From Blastomonas natatoria (GTDB lineage Bacteria > Pseudomonadota > Alphaproteobacteria > Sphingomonadales > Sphingomonadaceae): 64,000 bases of DNA. The DNA lies in contig NZ_QJJM01000014.1 of the NCBI RefSeq assembly GCF_003201955.1, forward strand, positions 37,882 through 101,881, written 5' to 3'. Each line of letters begins with the position of its first letter. The first letter of the stretch is position 1. Position numbers and translations under genes: made by a program. This document shows positions 55,145-63,938 of the stretch, piece by piece. A model generated the notes under the pieces. The model saw only the letters and a program-made list of their open reading frames with translations. It did not search any database and had not been told where the DNA came from.

Positions 55145-56716
55145 TTGCAGGACTGGGACTACGAAGACAGCGATGGCAGGGAACAGGCGCCGCGGCTCGT
55201 GCGCGCGGCCGAATATGTTCGCATGTCGACTGACCATCAGAAATACTCGACCGAGAACCAGGCCGATGCGATCCGGCACTACGCCGCCGCACGCGGGATC
55301 GAGATCGTGCGGACCTATGCCGATGCAGGCAAAAGCGGGCTGAAGATCGAAGGCCGCGACGCTCTCAAGCAGTTGATCGACGACGTCCAAAACGGTGCCG
55401 CCGATTACACCACGGTTCTGGTCTATGACATCAGCCGCTGGGGCCGGTTCCAGGACGCCGACGAAAGCGCCTACTACGAGTACATCTGCAAGCGCGCCGG
55501 GATCGCGGTTCAGTATTGCGCGGAGCAATTTGAGAATGACGGAAGCCCGGTCTCGACCATTGTGAAGGGCGTCAAGCGTGCGATGGCCGGGGAGTACAGC
55601 CGGGAGTTGTCGACCAAAGTCTTCGCTGGCCAAGGGCGCCTGATCGAGAAGGGCTACCGCCAAGGCGGACCTGCCGGGTTCGGGCTTCGCCGGACCCTGA
55701 TCGACGAAACCGGTACGACCAAGGGTGTGCTGACGCGGGGCGAGCACAAGAGTATCCAAACCGACCGCGTGATTTTGACGCCAGGCCCGGTTGAGGAAAT
55801 CGCCATCGTCCGTAACGTCTATGCAGCCTTCGTCCACGACGGGCTGAGCGAGCGCGAAATCGCCGATGACCTCAACAGCCGGGGTATTGTCACCGATCTG
55901 GGGCGGCCGTGGACGCGCGGCACGGTTCATCAGCTCCTCATCAACGGCAAGTATGTCGGCGACAATGTGTGGAACCGGCAGTCGTTCAAGCTGAAGAAGA
56001 AGCGGGTCCGCAACGACCCTGAGATGTGGATCCGCAGCCCCGGTGCGTTCGAAGCCATCGTCGAGCGGGACCTGTTCGATGCGGCGCAGGCGCTCATCGG
56101 CGCACGGTCCTTCAGGCTGTCCGATGCCGAAATGATCGACGCACTGCGCACGGTCTACGAAAGCAAGGGCCTGCTCTCGGGGATCATCATCGACGAATGT
56201 GAGGGCCTGCCCTCCAGCAGCGCCTATTCGTCGCGGTTTGGCAGTTTGCTGCGGGCCTACAGCCTCGTCGGCTATTCGCCGGATCGCGACTACCGTTACC
56301 TCGCGGTCAATCGTGCGCTGCGCCGACTGCACCCAGATATTCTTCGCGAGGTCCTCGAAGGCCTGAAAGCGCAGGGCAGTGAAGCATGGCAGGATCTGGA
56401 GACTGACCGGGTCATCGTGAACTATGAGTTCAGCCTGTCCGTCGTCATCGTTCGTTGCACGCCCACGCCGACGGGCCTGCTGCGCTGGAAGATCCGCTTC
56501 GACACCTCCAAGATGCCCGACATCACCCTGGTGGTACGCATGGACGCCAGCAACCGGCAGCCCTTCGACTACTATCTCTTCCCGAGGCTCGATGTTGCGG
56601 CCGAACGTGTTCGGCTAGCCGAGGACAACGACCTGCTGCTCGATGCATACCGCTTCGACGATCTCAGATTCTTCTATGAAATCGTTGCGCCGATCAAGAT
56701 TGCGGAGGCCGCCTAA
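55145..56716 (+). CDS. Large serine recombinase
   Basis: A serine recombinase of the resolvase/invertase superfamily. The catalytic Ser is in AAEYVRMSTDHQKYSTENQ, followed by the N-terminal domain motifs (IEIVRTYADAGKSG, VYDISRWGRF) and the recombinase domain GFGLRRTLID. The C-terminal part (about 280-520) has no clear zinc ribbon and diverges from phage integrases. The start is uncertain: a TTG at 55145 with AAAGGG upstream is chosen (523 aa); an ATG at 55058 or a GTG near 55199 are alternatives. The stop overlaps the next gene's start (TAATG), forming an operon with two ParB-like genes. Confidence 0.85.
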   Translation: MQDWDYEDSDGREQAPRLVRAAEYVRMSTDHQKYSTENQADAIRHYAAARGIEIVRTYADAGKSGLKIEGRDALKQLIDDVQNGAADYTTVLVYDISRWGRFQDADESAYYEYICKRAGIAVQYCAEQFENDGSPVSTIVKGVKRAMAGEYSRELSTKVFAGQGRLIEKGYRQGGPAGFGLRRTLIDETGTTKGVLTRGEHKSIQTDRVILTPGPVEEIAIVRNVYAAFVHDGLSEREIADDLNSRGIVTDLGRPWTRGTVHQLLINGKYVGDNVWNRQSFKLKKKRVRNDPEMWIRSPGAFEAIVERDLFDAAQALIGARSFRLSDAEMIDALRTVYESKGLLSGIIIDECEGLPSSSAYSSRFGSLLRAYSLVGYSPDRDYRYLAVNRALRRLHPDILREVLEGLKAQGSEAWQDLETDRVIVNYEFSLSVVIVRCTPTPTGLLRWKIRFDTSKMPDITLVVRMDASNRQPFDYYLFPRLDVAAERVRLAEDNDLLLDAYRFDDLRFFYEIVAPIKIAEAA

Positions 56717-57615
56717 TGACTGTCACCCATCCTTCGACAATCGAAATGATCCCGATTTCCCGGATTACAGTTCTCAATCCTCGGACCAGAAACAAGCGTC
56801 AGCACCGGGAGATTGTGAACAACATTGAGGCGATTGGGCTCAAGCGGCCCATCACGGTTAGCCGAAGAGAAGGGCCTGGCGGGCCGCGCTATGATCTGGT
56901 TTGCGGCGAAGGGCGGCTTGAGGCCTTCCAGATGCTGGGCCAGACCGAGATACCGGCGGTTGTGATCGAAGCCAGCGAGAGCGAATGCCTCGTCATGAGC
57001 CTGGTGGAGAACATAGCCCGCCGGGTCCAGCGGCCAATTGACGTCATGAGCGAGATCGGTGCGCTGCGGAAGCGGGGATACAGTGAAGCTGAAATTTCAC
57101 GCAAAATTGGGGTCGCAAGTTCTTGGGTCAGTATGATTGTCTCCTTGCTGGAGCGCGGCGAAGAAAGGCTGCTTTCGGCGGTCGAGACGGGGCTAATTCC
57201 GATCAGCCTTGCGATGGAGATTTCGCGCGCCGAAAGCGAAGAAGCGCAGGACTTGCTGCTCGATGCCTACGAAACTGGCAAGCTGCGAGGGAAGAAGCTG
57301 GCCTCCGTTCGCCGACTGCTTGATCTTCGCATGCGCAGCCGCAGCAAATCCATGACATCGGGAAAGCTTGGACGGAAAGGTAGCAACCGCAAACTAACAG
57401 CCAGCGACCTGATGCAGGTCTATCAGCGCGAGGCGGAAAAGCAGCGTCTGCTCGTGAAGAAATCTGATTTCACGCAGACTCGTCTGCTCTTCATTGTCGA
57501 GGCGATCAAGGATTTGCTCGCCGACGATGGTTTTCTGACCCTGCTCAGGGCGGAGGGGCTCGAAACGATGCCCCGGGCGCTCGCCATGCGGATCGCGGGA
57601 GAAGTCGATGACTGA
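56716..57615 (+). CDS. ParB/RepB-like protein 1 (intact CTP-binding-type motifs)
   Basis: A 299-aa protein. The ParB N-terminal domain spans about 10-115: IPISRITVLNPRTRN, then VCGEGRLEAFQMLG (GExR CTP-binding box) and SLVENIARRVQRPIDVMSEI (box 3). A helix-turn-helix follows (YSEAEISRKIGVASSWVSMI), then a RepB-type C-terminus. It overlaps the recombinase gene by 1 bp and the second ParB-like gene by 8 bp. No ParA is encoded nearby, so ordinary plasmid partition is unlikely; a role linked to the recombinase is inferred. Confidence 0.85.
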   Translation: MTVTHPSTIEMIPISRITVLNPRTRNKRQHREIVNNIEAIGLKRPITVSRREGPGGPRYDLVCGEGRLEAFQMLGQTEIPAVVIEASESECLVMSLVENIARRVQRPIDVMSEIGALRKRGYSEAEISRKIGVASSWVSMIVSLLERGEERLLSAVETGLIPISLAMEISRAESEEAQDLLLDAYETGKLRGKKLASVRRLLDLRMRSRSKSMTSGKLGRKGSNRKLTASDLMQVYQREAEKQRLLVKKSDFTQTRLLFIVEAIKDLLADDGFLTLLRAEGLETMPRALAMRIAGEVDD

Positions 57616-58567
57616 TTGGCCACCATCAGACCGGCCGCCGTCGGATCCGGACTCCGACAACCGTGTACGACTGGGCTTCGAGCGGCAGTCTGTGACACTG
57701 CGCATCGATCAGATCGTGCCCTTGAAGACATTGCGGGAGGGCGTGCGGGAGAGCCGCAAATACGCCCAGATCGTGAGCTCGGTAAAAGCTATCGGGTTGG
57801 TGGAAGCGCCTGCCGTCGCCCCAAACCCAAAGAATGCCGAGCAGTACTTTCTGCTTGATGGTCATCTGCGCATCGAGGTGCTGAAGCAGCTCGGCGTAGA
57901 TACGGTAGAGTGCCTCGTCGCCAATGATGACGAGACCTACACCTACAACAAGCGCGTCAATCGCCTACCCCCGGTGCAGGAGCACCGCATGATCGTCAGA
58001 GCTGTCGAGCGCGGCGTCACTGAGGCTGTGATCGCCGACGCGCTCGGCCTGGAGGTGGGATCGATCCGCGCGCGTTTCCGCCTGCTCGACGGTATCTGCG
58101 ACGAGACGGCGGATATGCTCAAGGACACCAATTGTTCGATGAGGGTGTTCGACATGCTGCGCCGCATGTCGCCGATGCGCCAGATCGAGGCTGCGGACCT
58201 GATGATTGGGCAGAACAATTATTCGCTGATCTTCGCGCGTGCGCTCCTCGCGGCCACGCCTGAGGATCAGCTCGCAGCGCCAGCGAAGAAGGCGAGGAAG
58301 AACGATCTCGCAGGTCCGACGAGCCAGCAGATCTCCCGGATGGAACGGGAGCTTGCCACTCTCCAGACGCAGGTGAAGTCGGTAGAAGACAGCTACGGCA
58401 TCGACAATCTCCACCTCACCTTCGCGCGCGGCTACGTCGCGAAGCTGCTTGGCAACGCGCGGATCGTTCGCTGGCTGTCGAACCATAGGCAGGAATATCT
58501 GTCTGAGTTTCAGCGGATCGCGGAGATCGAAACGATAGGAACGGTCGCGGCACCCGCGCCAGAGTAA
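57608..58567 (+). CDS. ParB/RepB-like protein 2 (degenerate CTP-binding motif)
   Basis: A 319-aa paralogous protein. Its ParB-type domain begins LRIDQIVPLKTLREGV, but the CTP-binding box is altered (LLDGHLRIEVLKQLG instead of GERR) and box 3 is degenerate (DDETYTYNKRVNRL). An HTH (VTEAVIADALGLEVGSIRARF) and a coiled-coil stretch (MERELATLQTQVKSVEDSYG) follow, with RepB-type sequence. Last gene of the recombinase-ParB-ParB operon, overlapping ParB 1 by 8 bp. Its activity may differ from a true ParB clamp. Confidence 0.8.
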   Translation: MTDWPPSDRPPSDPDSDNRVRLGFERQSVTLRIDQIVPLKTLREGVRESRKYAQIVSSVKAIGLVEAPAVAPNPKNAEQYFLLDGHLRIEVLKQLGVDTVECLVANDDETYTYNKRVNRLPPVQEHRMIVRAVERGVTEAVIADALGLEVGSIRARFRLLDGICDETADMLKDTNCSMRVFDMLRRMSPMRQIEAADLMIGQNNYSLIFARALLAATPEDQLAAPAKKARKNDLAGPTSQQISRMERELATLQTQVKSVEDSYGIDNLHLTFARGYVAKLLGNARIVRWLSNHRQEYLSEFQRIAEIETIGTVAAPAPE

Positions 58568-58730
58568 TGATGACGGGGACCCGGACCCATTAAGCGCGGG
58601 GACCATGGGAGACGCCGCACGTTGGGGCGGATCGAGCATGGTGGTGGGAATGGCGGCGAACCCGCAAGGAGCCCACCAGGTCGGCCGCCATATGGACCGA
58701 CCGCATGCGTGCTTTTCGCGCATGGTGGAT

Positions 58731-58770
58731 ACGGGCGTGTGCTGAAATGCCGGATTTGGCGCACGCCCGT
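58731..58770 (+). terminator. Hairpin after the recombinase-ParB operon
   Basis: ACGGGCGTGTGC pairs with GCGCACGCCCGT with one mismatch, around a 16-nt loop, about 163 bp after the second ParB gene. There is no T-run, so it is only a possible terminator. The 281-bp gap 58568-58848 otherwise holds only the DUF736 terminator. Confidence 0.5.
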
Positions 58771-58814
58771 CACATTATTCGGCCTGGCACTCAATAAATG
58801 TCGGCTGCAGAAAT

Positions 58815-58836
58815 GGCCCCGCCCAGAGGCGGGGCC
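58815..58836 (-). terminator. Terminator of the DUF736 gene
   Basis: GGCCCCGCC pairs with GGCGGGGCC around CAGA, followed on the minus strand by ATTTCTG. It lies 13 bp after the DUF736 stop. Confidence 0.75.
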
Positions 58837-58848
58837 AATACGAGGGCC

Positions 58849-59169
58849 TTAGCTCGGCGGGTTCCAGATGATGACCTTCTTCGAAGGATCATCGCCTGGC
58901 GCGTTGGCGATGTTGCCATAGATCGTGCCGAATTCGGGAGCCGAGAGCGAGACCGAGACATATTCAGCGCCGGTGTTCTGCGAGAAGCGCTTCCAGCCAG
59001 CGCCGAGTTCGAAGCCGTTCTTGCGGCTGACGATGCGATAGTCGGGTTCGCTGTCCTTGGCCTTGCGATTGTTGGGAATGATCGCGATCGGCGCGGACAC
59101 AGTCAGGGTAGCCAAGGTGCCTTCGAAGCTGTCGTCGGACTTCACGGTGAGGTTTGCGATGGTAGCCAT
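58849..59169 (-). CDS. DUF736-family protein
   Basis: A 106-aa DUF736 protein. The family hallmarks are IAIIPNNRKAKDSEPDYRI, GFELGAGWKR and VSVSLSAPEFGTIYGNI. DUF736 genes are very common on integrative and conjugative elements and plasmids of alphaproteobacteria; the function is unknown. This supports the view that the region right of 49.8 kb is mobile. Its own terminator lies just downstream. Confidence 0.9.
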   Translation of the reverse strand: MATIANLTVKSDDSFEGTLATLTVSAPIAIIPNNRKAKDSEPDYRIVSRKNGFELGAGWKRFSQNTGAEYVSVSLSAPEFGTIYGNIANAPGDDPSKKVIIWNPPS

Positions 59170-59905
59170 GTCGGTTCTCCTTAAAGGTCGGGGACCATCC
59201 CCGATGGCGCCAAAAGGAGGGGCCGGGAGCCGCCGTCACCGCAGCGCCAGCGGAGGGCGAACCCCGCACGGGGTTGACGGCAAAAGGCGATCCGAGGCCC
59301 GCAAACAGGCGGCAACGAGGGGTGGTTCTCGAGCGGCAGGATGCGACAGAATTCAGATCATCCGCAGGGAATGGACCGTTCTAATCTTCACGGCATCTCT
59401 GCCCAGCCAATTCGAGCAACGCGAGATCTGAAATGGCTTGGAAGGACAGTCGCTCCGAACCATTAAAAGCATATTCCGAAAGCTGGCCAGCAGTCAGCTT
59501 TATCCCTCACATTGGTCAATGCAGTTGGCCTGCTGTGCTCAGAATGCCAACAAGTTCTCTGATCGGCTTGAAAGAGCCGGTGTGGAACAAAGCTGCTGTG
59601 CACCGGCCTGCGGGCAGATTGCAGACTCAGCCGAAAGCGGGCCTCAGTCGATGGAACTTAGTATGTAGAGGATGCTCGAAACCCCCGGGAGCAAGTCCGG
59701 TGCGAGAGGTTTCTGGAGCAGCCTTTCGTTCAAGCTGGGTAGCAAAGGCCCGCGTTGAGCCCTCGAAAAGGATTCATTACGAGAAGCAATGTCGGCTCGC
59801 CTGCCATGCGCGATCTTCACAGCATGACGCACGATTGATGATAACGGATATTGCATAACGCGAAAATTTGTATATCATTTCCTTCATAACGAAGGATTCA
59901 CGACA
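59170..59905. other. 736-bp gene-free stretch upstream of the unknown/XRE pair
   Basis: No gene that I can support. It should contain the DUF736 promoter near 59180 on the minus strand. A stem-loop at 59676-59721 (GCTCGAAACC with GGTTTC and GAGC) encloses a CCGGGAGCAAGTCCGG segment, suggesting a structured RNA or a mobile-element remnant. On the plus strand a weak promoter-like TTGCAT...TATCAT (59851-59878) and an inverted repeat CCTTC-ATAAC-GAAGG (59881-59895) lie just before the next gene; the repeat overlaps its ribosome site. An ORF at 59433-59858 looks random. Confidence 0.5.
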
Positions 59906-60607
59906 ATGACCAATGTCCGCCATACGCTCCTTGATGCTTTGCCGAAGAATCTCCTCCTCGATTTAGAAGATAGATTGCGCGCGGCTGCACTGCGCGCTTT
60001 CGATGTCGTTCAAAAGGAATTGCCACTCAATTCAAAGCGCAGTCGTGAAGCCGAAGGGCAAATTCGCTTCCGCCTTCAGGAGCAGGCCTTTGAAGAGGTT
60101 GTGCGCGAGCATGGCGGAGATTTGCTTGTCGACGGCGTGATGGTAGGAACCGAGCTGAAGGTGTTCCAGCCTTTCGCGCGTTTTGCGGGTTCGGACGTTG
60201 GCGTTGTTCTGGGCTTCGCTGCCATGCCGGAGCCTCGCAAAATCCCTGTGAAGAACCAGTCCCGTGCAGCCGGTGTAACATTGAACGTCAGTCTGCAACC
60301 TAGCCTGCTGGACGATGGCAAAAGCCCCCGGCCAACTGACATTTTCGCGCTGTTCCTGACAGCGCGCGATCGTGAGCGCGCTGGAAGGATCGAAGAAATC
60401 GCCATTGGTGTGATCGGGTCCGATTATAAAGAATTCATCTTCTATGAATCGCTCGAGGCTTTGCTCGGTGGCTATGCCGAGACGCCTGCCGCGCCGGACG
60501 ATGGCAGCAAGGGCGGCGCCGCCGTGAAACTGCGTGCGACCCGCAAACCGTTCGTGCCTCCCGAAACGCGTCCCGACACCGAGGTTGGCAACGGCACTGC
60601 GGATTAA
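59906..60607 (+). CDS. Hypothetical protein paired with the XRE-ImmA gene
   Basis: I do not recognise this 233-aa protein. It looks soluble: a helical N-terminus (LLLDLEDRLRAAALRAFDVV) and a beta-rich middle (DLLVDGVMVGTELKVFQPFARF, VGVVLGFAAM), with a basic, proline-rich C-terminus. It is followed after 73 bp by an XRE-ImmA/IrrE gene on the same strand; XRE-ImmA proteins are often coupled to a partner toxin or target. A toxin or a substrate protein are both open. The 59881-59895 palindrome may be an operator. Confidence 0.65.
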   Translation: MTNVRHTLLDALPKNLLLDLEDRLRAAALRAFDVVQKELPLNSKRSREAEGQIRFRLQEQAFEEVVREHGGDLLVDGVMVGTELKVFQPFARFAGSDVGVVLGFAAMPEPRKIPVKNQSRAAGVTLNVSLQPSLLDDGKSPRPTDIFALFLTARDRERAGRIEEIAIGVIGSDYKEFIFYESLEALLGGYAETPAAPDDGSKGGAAVKLRATRKPFVPPETRPDTEVGNGTAD

Positions 60608-60680
60608 AACCGCGTAGAAAGTTCATTACACTGTGTGTGCTCCGCGCCTACCTGGCGCGGAGCTGAAGGGACTCGTACAT

Positions 60681-61895
60681 ATGCGCATTGGCACTCCAGG
60701 ATTCGTCCCTGCGCGACTTACCGAAGCGCGTGAGGCGCGGCGGATCGCGACCAAATCGGCGCTGGCTCGGCGGATCGGCGTCAGCCCTACATCTGTGTCG
60801 CGATGGGAAGATGAATCGTCGGATCAGACGCCCGACTATCCCACGCTAGTTCGTCTTGCGGGCGAGCTGCAGGTTCGCCCCGAATTCTTCCTCCGCCCAA
60901 CTTTCCACAGTGATCGCCCGACTTTCTTGCGCTCACTTGCGAGCACGCTGCAGCGTGATCTGAATTTCCAAAAGGCACAGATGCATTGGCTTCAGGAGGC
61001 GAGCTATGTGGTGGGCCATTATGTTGATTTGCCTGATGTAGATATTCCCGATGTTCTGGAAGGGGCGAGCTACACTCAACTTCGCGATGACGACATCGAG
61101 GCGATCGCTTTGCGCTTACGCAATCATTGGAACATGGGCGAAGGGCCATGTGGCGACGTCGTTTCACTAATGGAGCGTATTGGCATCGTGGTAGCCGCGA
61201 TCCCCATGAATACAACAAAACTGGACGGTCTTTGCAGCTGGTCGCCGGTTGATGGGCGTCCGCATGTGCTGCTCGCGACAGACAAAATGTCGTTTCCCCG
61301 CCGCCAGATGGATGCTGCTCATGAGTTGGCTCATGCAGTTCTGCATCAGGCGGTCCCAGAAGAAGAGTTCCAAGACAATCTTCGCATGATTGAGCAGCAG
61401 GCTTTTCGCCTTGCCAGCGCATTTCTCATGCCCTCGTCTACCTACCCCCATGAAGTTCGGCATGCGTCGCTCGCCATGCTGACGAGCCTGAAGGAACGGT
61501 GGCGGGTTTCAATCAAGGCGCAGATCAAGCGGCTTGCCGATTTGGATGTGATCCCGGAGGACCATGCACGCCAACTCTATAAGCTGTGCTCGGCGAAAGG
61601 TTGGTCGACAGGCGAGCCGCTTGATCAGCATTGGCCGGTACCGGCACCAAAGGCTCTGCACGATAGTCTCAATCTAATCGTCGATAATGCTGTACGTGGT
61701 AAGGCGGATCTGATGTCGACCGAGTTCATTATTTCGGAATCTGACGTTGAGCTGCTTTGCGGCTTACCTCGTGGCTGGTTCGAACGCGATGGTGCCGAAG
61801 TGGTCTCACTGAAGGTGCGAGAAGACATGATACCATCCAGGATGGACGGGGCGGCTGAGATCATTCCCTTTCCAGATCGACGTCCGCCTCGCTGA
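60681..61895 (+). CDS. XRE-ImmA/IrrE-family regulator-metallopeptidase
   Basis: A 404-aa protein. An N-terminal XRE helix-turn-helix (ALARRIGVSPTSVSRWEDES) is followed by a zinc-peptidase domain with HELAH in MDAAHELAHAVLH and a distal EQQAFRLASAFLMPS helix, as in the ImmA/IrrE family that cleaves repressors. Mobile elements such as ICEBs1 use such proteins to relieve repression; others act as antitoxins. The ATG at 60681 fits; a start at 60633 adds a spurious N-terminus. Located inside the island next to the unknown partner gene. Confidence 0.9.
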   Translation: MRIGTPGFVPARLTEAREARRIATKSALARRIGVSPTSVSRWEDESSDQTPDYPTLVRLAGELQVRPEFFLRPTFHSDRPTFLRSLASTLQRDLNFQKAQMHWLQEASYVVGHYVDLPDVDIPDVLEGASYTQLRDDDIEAIALRLRNHWNMGEGPCGDVVSLMERIGIVVAAIPMNTTKLDGLCSWSPVDGRPHVLLATDKMSFPRRQMDAAHELAHAVLHQAVPEEEFQDNLRMIEQQAFRLASAFLMPSSTYPHEVRHASLAMLTSLKERWRVSIKAQIKRLADLDVIPEDHARQLYKLCSAKGWSTGEPLDQHWPVPAPKALHDSLNLIVDNAVRGKADLMSTEFIISESDVELLCGLPRGWFERDGAEVVSLKVREDMIPSRMDGAAEIIPFPDRRPPR

Positions 61896-61927
61896 GAGGA
61901 ATAGAGGTGAGCTAGACGAAGTCGGCA

Positions 61928-62809
61928 TTGGGGGTGATCGTGGAAGTCTATTGTTCAGGCGTGGCTCGCATCCGGCACAATGTGACTGGACAGCTTTACG
62001 AAATCGAGAGCGACGAACTCGACTGGCATGCCGTTGGTGGCGACGAACGCCAGATGGGGCCGGAAATGCATTATGAAGCCGTACTGGAGCATCCCGAACT
62101 CGGGGAACTGACGTGGGGCCTTTGGGAATATCCGATCGGCATCGAAAATTACAGCAGCACCGACGTTGGAGGCCATGAGATCGTCAAGGATCTAGATTAC
62201 GGCCTCAAGCACGAGCGGCCGGATCCGGAGGAGTGGCTGGACTATGATGTCCCGGCGAACCCGTTCACGATCTTCATGGAATCCTATCATCACACCGGCG
62301 ACCTACTGGCTGAAATTGGCAAGGACGACGGACGCGATCTAGTCAACCGCCTAATTTTTTCGCATCAGGTGACGGCGCTAGAAGCTTATTTGGGTGACAC
62401 CCTGCTGAACGTCGTGGCATCAGATGAGAACGCTATGCAGCGCCTTATTGTCGGCGACGATGAACTATCCAAGCAGAAATTCACGCTTGCGGTAATTCGC
62501 GAAGAGCCCGAATTGGTCGAGCGCAAGGTCCGCGAGCATCTTCGAACGGTCCTTTATCACAACCTGGCAAAGGTTGACGCCCTTTACAGCATCGCCTTGG
62601 GCATTCGAATATTGAGCCTGACTGACAAGAAGGACGAGCTTTTCCGTTCAGTCATGCTGAGACACGACTGCGTCCATCGCAATGGCTTCGGCAAGGACGG
62701 GCTTGAGCTTTCGACCTTCACGCGGGAGTTTGTGCGCGAGACTGCCGAGATGATCAAGAGTCTGGTCGAAAACATTGACCGTGCCATCCGCGAGAGGCCG
62801 AAAGGGTGA
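61928..62809 (+). CDS. HEPN-domain protein with RHxxxH motif
   Basis: A 293-aa protein. The N-terminal ~90 residues are acidic and beta-rich (YSSTDVGGHEIVKD). The C-terminal ~190 residues are helical and carry RHDCVHRNG, which matches the catalytic RHxxxH of HEPN RNases of the RiboL-PSP/abortive-infection type. The start is uncertain: TTG at 61928, or GTG at 61940 with GGGG 6 bp upstream. Related HEPN effectors cut RNA during phage infection. It is placed between the XRE-ImmA and the nuclease-NTPase gene, a defence-type context. Confidence 0.75.
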   Translation: MGVIVEVYCSGVARIRHNVTGQLYEIESDELDWHAVGGDERQMGPEMHYEAVLEHPELGELTWGLWEYPIGIENYSSTDVGGHEIVKDLDYGLKHERPDPEEWLDYDVPANPFTIFMESYHHTGDLLAEIGKDDGRDLVNRLIFSHQVTALEAYLGDTLLNVVASDENAMQRLIVGDDELSKQKFTLAVIREEPELVERKVREHLRTVLYHNLAKVDALYSIALGIRILSLTDKKDELFRSVMLRHDCVHRNGFGKDGLELSTFTREFVRETAEMIKSLVENIDRAIRERPKG

Positions 62810-62900
62810 TTCACTGTCTAGCTGTGGCCGAGCTGGAAGCCAATCTGGCACCATATCAGCGCAAGATTTTACACCCGGCTAACAATTTGCGGGAGCACAG

Positions 62901-63938
62901 GTGAACGATACGCCTTCGCCATCAGCGATCGTGAGCCCGTTCGATAACGGGCCGATGGACCCTGATCAATTGGCCAGGATAGAAGGCGTCCATCGTGGCT
63001 TTCTGTATCAGCACGTCTACGCGGTTGCGTTGCTTCTTGAGCTCGGACGCGAACCCGGCGCCGTTCTCGCAGTTGAATTGGACGAAGATATCGAGCTCGC
63101 CGTTGGTGAAGCGCATTGGTATATCCAAGTGAAAACCCGTATGGCCGCCGTCGTGCCGAGCGACTTGGAAAGCGCGCTGGGTCGCTTCGAGAGAATCCGG
63201 GGAGAGCATGCTTCCGGCGCGCGCGCGCGGCAGCCGAAGTTTGCGATCGTTGCCAACAGCGAGCCGGGCCCCAAGCTACAGAAGCAGCTTGAAAGCGTCG
63301 ACTGGCCAAGCGACGTGCATCTCGTCACGCCGCTGCGTGGCGCCTGCGACGAGCTGCCGGCTGCCGGAACAGATGTCGATGCGATGATGAATATCGCAAC
63401 GGCCATAGCTGACACCATCCCGTTCGGGGGACTCGCGCCACGCACGCTCGTGTTCAAGCTTGCGACCCTAGTCCAGCAGGCTTCAGCTGGTGGGCGCGAT
63501 CATCAGTTCGCAGCTGCTGATCTACCGGAATTGCTTGAGCAGCTCGTGATCCAGCTCCAGGATTTCCCCGAACCGCCCGTTCCCTACCGCCCACAACGCG
63601 GAGAGCCTGCAATCAGTTCGGATAGGCGCGTTCGTCTGGTCGTGGGTTTTTCCGGCGCGGGCAAGACGGCGTGGGCGGCCGAGGCGGCGCGACATGCTAC
63701 CGAAGCCCTGATCTATTTCGATGTGAGCGATCTGCCGTCTCGATCTGTACCGACCAACCTCGCGAGGGAGATCGTCGCACGGTTTCTTGGCGGCCGCGAA
63801 AAAGGCATTGGCGGTGTGCAATTGCCACCGAGGGGCGGCATCGACGCCTTGCGATATGCTGACAGCCTGTTGGCTGAGCAGGGCATCCGCGCGATCATCG
63901 TGCTTTGTCCGCCGTCAGCGCCAATGGCACAGATTTGA
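62901..63938 (+). CDS. Nuclease/P-loop NTPase defence-type protein, apparently truncated
   Basis: 345 residues are readable. The N-terminus (GFLYQHVYAVALLLELG, ELDEDIE with acidic residues at 59-63, and IQVKTR with Q76-K78) matches PD-(D/E)xK or Cap4/DUF4297-like nucleases. After a linker it has Walker A GFSGAGKT at residues 249-256, as in STAND/AAA NTPases. The reading stops after RAIIVL plus a non-family tail (CPPSAPMAQI). Family relatives continue several hundred residues beyond this point, so the gene is probably interrupted at about 63905 by an inserted element. The N-terminal part could still be expressed. Confidence 0.7.
   Translation: MNDTPSPSAIVSPFDNGPMDPDQLARIEGVHRGFLYQHVYAVALLLELGREPGAVLAVELDEDIELAVGEAHWYIQVKTRMAAVVPSDLESALGRFERIRGEHASGARARQPKFAIVANSEPGPKLQKQLESVDWPSDVHLVTPLRGACDELPAAGTDVDAMMNIATAIADTIPFGGLAPRTLVFKLATLVQQASAGGRDHQFAAADLPELLEQLVIQLQDFPEPPVPYRPQRGEPAISSDRRVRLVVGFSGAGKTAWAAEAARHATEALIYFDVSDLPSRSVPTNLAREIVARFLGGREKGIGGVQLPPRGGIDALRYADSLLAEQGIRAIIVLCPPSAPMAQI

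Noticed and set aside
56716..58567. Plasmid partition locus (parAB)
   Set aside because: Two ParB-like genes but no ParA and no replication gene; operon with a serine recombinase argues for another role.
59676..59721. Group II intron or known riboswitch
   Set aside because: No domain V pattern, reverse transcriptase or recognisable aptamer core could be seen.
59433..59858. 141-aa plus-strand frame in the gene-free stretch
   Set aside because: No family features, no good ribosome site, composition unlike neighbours' coding pattern; kept only as part of an unassigned region.
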